Source of the DNA: Winogradskyella sp046545555
GTDB lineage: Bacteria > Bacteroidota > Bacteroidia > Flavobacteriales > Flavobacteriaceae
Assembly: GCF_046545555.1 (NCBI RefSeq)
Contig: NZ_JBHZTH010000001.1
Span: 2,108,001-2,172,000, forward strand
Length of the DNA: 64,000 nucleotides
Direction of reading: 5' to 3'
Shown one piece after another: positions 61,186 to 64,000 of this stretch. Below the pieces are notes generated by a model. It saw only the letters and a list, made by a program, of their open reading frames with translations, was not told the DNA's origin and did not search any database. The position numbers were made by a program, and so were the translations under genes. Within the stretch, counting starts at the first letter, position 1. Every line of letters begins with the position of its first letter.

Positions 61186-61746
61186 TTAGTCATAAAGCTT
61201 TTGAGAATTTTGTACTGGCCATATTTTTTTAAACCATTCGCAAACTACCAACATGTCTTCTAGAGGTTTGTCATTGGTCTTATCCAATGTACTCGTAAAA
61301 AACTCCCGATGTGCTTTTTTCCATTGTTTTAGAGGTTCAATTTGGGTTCCCATATCTAATTCAGCATACTCTATAGTAATTTTATTGAACGGAATAGTAT
61401 CTACTTTAACAATTTCTATTATAGCCTGAGCATGTCCATTAAAGTCTGTAATAATATGTTTCTTACCAACAATTGGTAGGTTGGCATTCGCATTTTTATA
61501 CCAAGCATATAAACCAGACGCTGCTTGTTTCTTACCTGATAAAGTGAGATCTGCAAGTCTATCGGCATCATATTTATTATCATGAAAATACCAAGATTCT
61601 GGCACTTCATTATTTTTAAAGTCAGGATGAGAATTTATATAATTAGACCACATATTACTAACGGAAGCATTAATTTCATTGCTTACTTTTGTTTCGCTTT
61701 TACAGCTCGCAATAATTAATATTAGAATAATTATTCTATATCTCAT
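61186..61746 (-). CDS. ASCH domain lipoprotein
   Basis: A 186-residue protein with a lipoprotein signal (MRYRIIILILIIASC15) and a full ASCH domain (about residues 35-180), marked by GKKQAASGLYAWYK, GKKHIITDFNGHAQAIIEIVKVDTIPF and KQWKKAHREFF. ASCH domains normally act in the cytoplasm on RNA or modified nucleosides, so a signal peptide is unexpected. The start ATG is well placed. The next gene upstream (VOC) is 49 bases away on the same strand. Confidence 0.75.
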   Translation of the reverse strand: MRYRIIILILIIASCKSETKVSNEINASVSNMWSNYINSHPDFKNNEVPESWYFHDNKYDADRLADLTLSGKKQAASGLYAWYKNANANLPIVGKKHIITDFNGHAQAIIEIVKVDTIPFNKITIEYAELDMGTQIEPLKQWKKAHREFFTSTLDKTNDKPLEDMLVVCEWFKKIWPVQNSQKLYD

Positions 61747-61795
61747 TTCTTAAAAAAGGGTATTTAATCTTTTAAAACTCACTGTTTCTATATTA

Positions 61796-62152
61796 TTAAC
61801 TACTTTGCCCAAAGGTTAAAAGATTAGTGTCAGGATCTAACACAGAAAATTCCTTTTGACCCCATGGTTTTGTTTGCAGTGGGCCATTGGGATGAATTTT
61901 CACTTTGTTATCTAAATATTCTTGGTACAGGCCCTCTATATTATCCGTTCTAATGTAAACTTGGCCATAATTCTCTTTTGGGTTTAAAGTTTTAAACTCA
62001 AAGAAATGCAGTTCAATTTCATCTTTCTTTAGCATTAAGTATTCATCATAGTCAGTACTTCCAAGTTCTGTAAAGCCTAGTTGTTCAATATAAAATGCTT
62101 TTGTAATATTCTTGTTGCGCATTGGTATTTTCGGATGTATAGCAGTAAGCAT
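61796..62152 (-). CDS. VOC family protein (glyoxalase/bleomycin resistance fold)
   Basis: A 118-residue single VOC module. Metal-ligand type residues are in IHPKIPMRN (H5), ELHFFEF (about 50-56) and the C-terminal EFSVLDPDTNLLTFGQ (about 101-117). Members include antibiotic-binding and glyoxalase-like enzymes; here only the fold can be claimed. It follows the GNAT gene (gap 32 bases) on the same strand. Confidence 0.8.
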   Translation of the reverse strand: MLTAIHPKIPMRNKNITKAFYIEQLGFTELGSTDYDEYLMLKKDEIELHFFEFKTLNPKENYGQVYIRTDNIEGLYQEYLDNKVKIHPNGPLQTKPWGQKEFSVLDPDTNLLTFGQSS

Positions 62153-62184
62153 AATTTTAGGATTGGTTTTTGATGAATTACGTA

Positions 62185-62640
62185 TTATTTAAAATGTATT
62201 TTCATTCCTTCGTGGCTAGCTGTAAACCCTAAATCCTCATAAAAATGAATGGCTTTAAGTCTCTTTTTATCTGTTGTAAGCTGAAGTAAATGTGCATTAC
62301 GTTCTTTTGCTCTTCTAATAGCCCATTTAAACATTGTTTTTCCGACTCCTTTCCCTCTATGGTCTTTTTTAATTCTTACAGCTTCTATCTGTGCTCTTAT
62401 TCCACCACGATAAGTGAGGTATTGTAAAAAAGATAATTGAAGCGTTCCTATGATTTCATATTGCTCACTTTCTACAACAATAAGTTCTTGATTAGGGTCT
62501 AAATTAATTTCTTTAAATGCATCAACATAAGATTGCGGTAATGGGTTTTGATAATTCTCTCTAATTTTGCCTAGTTCATCATCGGCTATCATTTCGACGA
62601 TTTTAGATAGATCATTTTGCGTAGCTTTTCTAAACTTCAT
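62185..62640 (-). CDS. GNAT family N-acetyltransferase
   Basis: A 151-residue GNAT protein, with the acetyl-CoA site R-x-x-G-x-G/A at about residues 94-101 (DHRGKGVGKTMF) and the usual C-terminal LTTDKKRLKAIHFYEDLGF. The substrate is not evident. It starts 8 bases after the stop of the upstream secreted-protein gene, so the pair is likely one transcript. Confidence 0.82.
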   Translation of the reverse strand: MKFRKATQNDLSKIVEMIADDELGKIRENYQNPLPQSYVDAFKEINLDPNQELIVVESEQYEIIGTLQLSFLQYLTYRGGIRAQIEAVRIKKDHRGKGVGKTMFKWAIRRAKERNAHLLQLTTDKKRLKAIHFYEDLGFTASHEGMKIHFK

Positions 62641-62648
62641 TTCAAGAA

Positions 62649-63029
62649 TTAATTATTAAAACTGTTATTCTCTTTATTATTTATTTTCTGATAATCTATG
62701 CTTGCTTTAGATATACCTTTGTCATTTGGGTCTATATACAACTCATGTTCTTTTAGAAGTTTTACCTTTTTTAATTCTCCTTTTAAAAATGTAATTTCTC
62801 TTATAATTTTTCCGTTCTGTTGTATTCTTATAGAAAATTTAGTTTCGCCTATATTCTTAACTATAGCATAACAATCCTCACCGAAATAAGGATTTTTTGT
62901 GCCGTCTTGCCCAGGACCTTTACCAGTTAGTATCATACTTTGAGAGGGCTTTAGGGTGAACTTAGTTTGTGCAAAAACTTCTAAATTAGTAAAGAAAGTT
63001 AGGCAAATTGTTAAGATTAATAATCTCAT
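62649..63029 (-). CDS. Small secreted protein, 126 aa
   Basis: A 126-residue protein with a signal peptide (residues 1-20, cleavage near VFAQ). The mature domain is beta-rich and may be a small adhesion- or binding-type domain (KFTLKPSQSMILTGKGPGQDGTKNPYFGEDCYAIVKN). I do not recognise a family. It is followed by the GNAT gene (8-base gap) and starts 25 bases after the DUF2200 gene. Confidence 0.55.
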   Translation of the reverse strand: MRLLILTICLTFFTNLEVFAQTKFTLKPSQSMILTGKGPGQDGTKNPYFGEDCYAIVKNIGETKFSIRIQQNGKIIREITFLKGELKKVKLLKEHELYIDPNDKGISKASIDYQKINNKENNSFNN

Positions 63030-63054
63030 TAAGATTTGATTTTTATCTTTTGTG

Positions 63055-63429
63055 TTATTTTTCTACACGCATTATTTTTTCCATTTTGCGACCCTTAGCT
63101 AGTTCGTCAACAAGTTTGTCTAGATATCTACATTGTCTATAAACTTTAAACTCGTCTGCGATGTCTTCTATTCTATAGCCACAAACAACACCTTTTATAA
63201 GGTGTGCGTTTGGATGTATGTTCGCATTATTAAAGAAGGTTTCAAACGTCACCCTTTCTTCAATAAGTGTTTCTAATTTAACTGCGTCAAACCCAGTTAA
63301 CCATTCTATTACTTTATCTAGTTCTTCTTTGGTTCTTCCATTCTTCACTAACCTATTTAAATAATGTGGGTAAACAGATGCAAAAACCATTTTTGCAACT
63401 TTGTCATTTTTCTCTGCTGTGACTTTCAA
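63055..63429 (-). CDS. DUF2200 family protein
   Basis: A 124-residue soluble protein. FASVYPHYLNRLVKNGRTKEELDKVIEWLTGFD (about residues 16-50 in part) and ANIHPNAHLIKGVVCG (about 69-84), and the closing YLDKLVDELAKGRKMEKI stretch, match the DUF2200 family well. Its function is unknown. It probably starts a small unit with the secreted protein and GNAT genes. Confidence 0.85.
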   Translation of the reverse strand: MKVTAEKNDKVAKMVFASVYPHYLNRLVKNGRTKEELDKVIEWLTGFDAVKLETLIEERVTFETFFNNANIHPNAHLIKGVVCGYRIEDIADEFKVYRQCRYLDKLVDELAKGRKMEKIMRVEK

Positions 63430-63546
63430 TATAAATTAATTTTAAAATAATAAATAGTAATGTCTAAGTTGGTAATTCTCTTTTATCTACATTAAAGATA
63501 CATAAAAATGAGGTGTTGTAACACATGATATCTTCAAGATAAATCT

Positions 63547-64000
63547 CTATTTTAGAATTGTGTCAGTTTTATTTGTTCTTTCTAAAATCAAGGATGAAAA
63601 TGATCTAACACCAATACTTATGCATTCTTCATCAACTTTAAAATTTGGTGCGTGATTCATCGCATTTATTCCTTTTTCAGAATTAGAACCGCCAAACAAA
63701 AAGTAAACACCAGGAGTATTTTGTTGAAAGTATATAAAGTCATCATTGAAATATGGTATTTGTCCATAATCATTTACAACAGCAGTATTGCCGTAAATCG
63801 TTTTGAGAATATTAACCGAACTTTTTGTGAGTTGGTTATCATTTAAAACTGTTGGATTTTCTTGAATAAATGATATGGATATAAATTGGTCTTTAAACTC
63901 TGATTTATTAATAACATCCTTGATTTTAGGTAGTATATACGGTAGCTTAGATTTATCTGTTTCATAAAGGTTCGCTCTAATTATAAGTTGATTCTTCTTT
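63547..64000 (-). CDS. M20 family amidohydrolase, C-terminal part
   Basis: The last 150 residues of a gene that starts beyond the window; the frame is open to base 64000. The C-terminal metal box NHAPNFKVDEECI (H and E) after the GGSNSEKGINAMN stretch is that of M20 peptidase/amidohydrolase enzymes such as N-acyl amino acid hydrolases. The N-terminal catalytic part and any signal lie outside. The 117-base gap to the DUF2200 gene shows no clear signal. Confidence 0.75.
   Translation of the reverse strand, partial: KKNQLIIRANLYETDKSKLPYILPKIKDVINKSEFKDQFISISFIQENPTVLNDNQLTKSSVNILKTIYGNTAVVNDYGQIPYFNDDFIYFQQNTPGVYFLFGGSNSEKGINAMNHAPNFKVDEECISIGVRSFSSLILERTNKTDTILK

Noticed and set aside
1..64000. 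tRNA or rRNA genes, CRISPR arrays, IS elements, prophage genes
   Set aside because: No cloverleaf-like sequence, no spaced direct repeats, no transposase and no phage structural gene was found in any gap or frame.

Overview
The window is chromosomal DNA of a marine-type Flavobacteriaceae bacterium (phylum Bacteroidota), with a composition close to that of Winogradskyella, Psychroserpens or Olleya; the genus cannot be fixed from sequence alone. Grounds: AT-rich DNA, the Bacteroidota promoter pattern (TTG, about 20 bases, TAnnTTTG) in front of several genes, no strong Shine-Dalgarno sites, lipoproteins with the cysteine soon after a short signal, a TonB-dependent receptor, a bacillithiol gene (bshA), a Bacteroidota-type LptD, and family-specific proteins (EttA with its small membrane partner, DUF6146, DUF6787, DUF5916). 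I see no tRNA, rRNA, CRISPR array, insertion sequence or prophage. No gene-free stretch exceeds about 240 bases.

Layout. 1-5025: tail of a BadF/NAG-kinase-like gene, a tiny membrane protein, a secreted M24 peptidase, then an MFS transporter and an acyl-CoA carboxylase subunit on the minus strand. 5161-7965: an electrophile or redox-response-like block (flavin reductase, MarR regulator, two pirins) with matching palindromes at its two upstream sites. 8013-12566: a beta-lactamase-family lipoprotein, the EttA pair, a small membrane protein and a metallo-hydrolase lipoprotein. 12737-22988: ten same-strand, tightly packed genes built around a AAA+ ATPase and a coiled-coil protein, together with membrane and secreted proteins of unknown function. 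This is the best candidate for an undescribed system here. 23062-29210: GNAT, hutG, hutI, fumC, an envelope coiled-coil protein and a LolD-like ATPase. 29251-33465: DUF5916 outer-membrane protein, CDP-alcohol phosphatidyltransferase and small unknowns.

33595-37952 is a five-gene minus-strand operon (DUF6146 lipoprotein, DUF6787 membrane protein, His/Cys-rich protein, TonB receptor, lipoprotein) that looks like metal uptake. 38164-42646: DUF937, serA, serC, acyl-CoA reductase and a divergent ferredoxin, the last two sharing a palindromic promoter. 42879-44844: a phytanoyl-CoA-dioxygenase-like enzyme divergent from an AraC regulator. 44863-50335: RidA, then lptD divergent from an amidase and an MlaD protein (cell envelope). 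50345-52623: an Fe-S electron-transfer pair with a nested 56-residue membrane protein. 52639-60831: PH-domain pair, an unknown, serB (with serA and serC this completes serine synthesis), a GH3/serine-hydrolase fusion and bshA. 60824-64000: small minus-strand accessory genes, ending with a cut-off M20 amidohydrolase.

All functions are read from motifs and family resemblance by eye. No database search was run.
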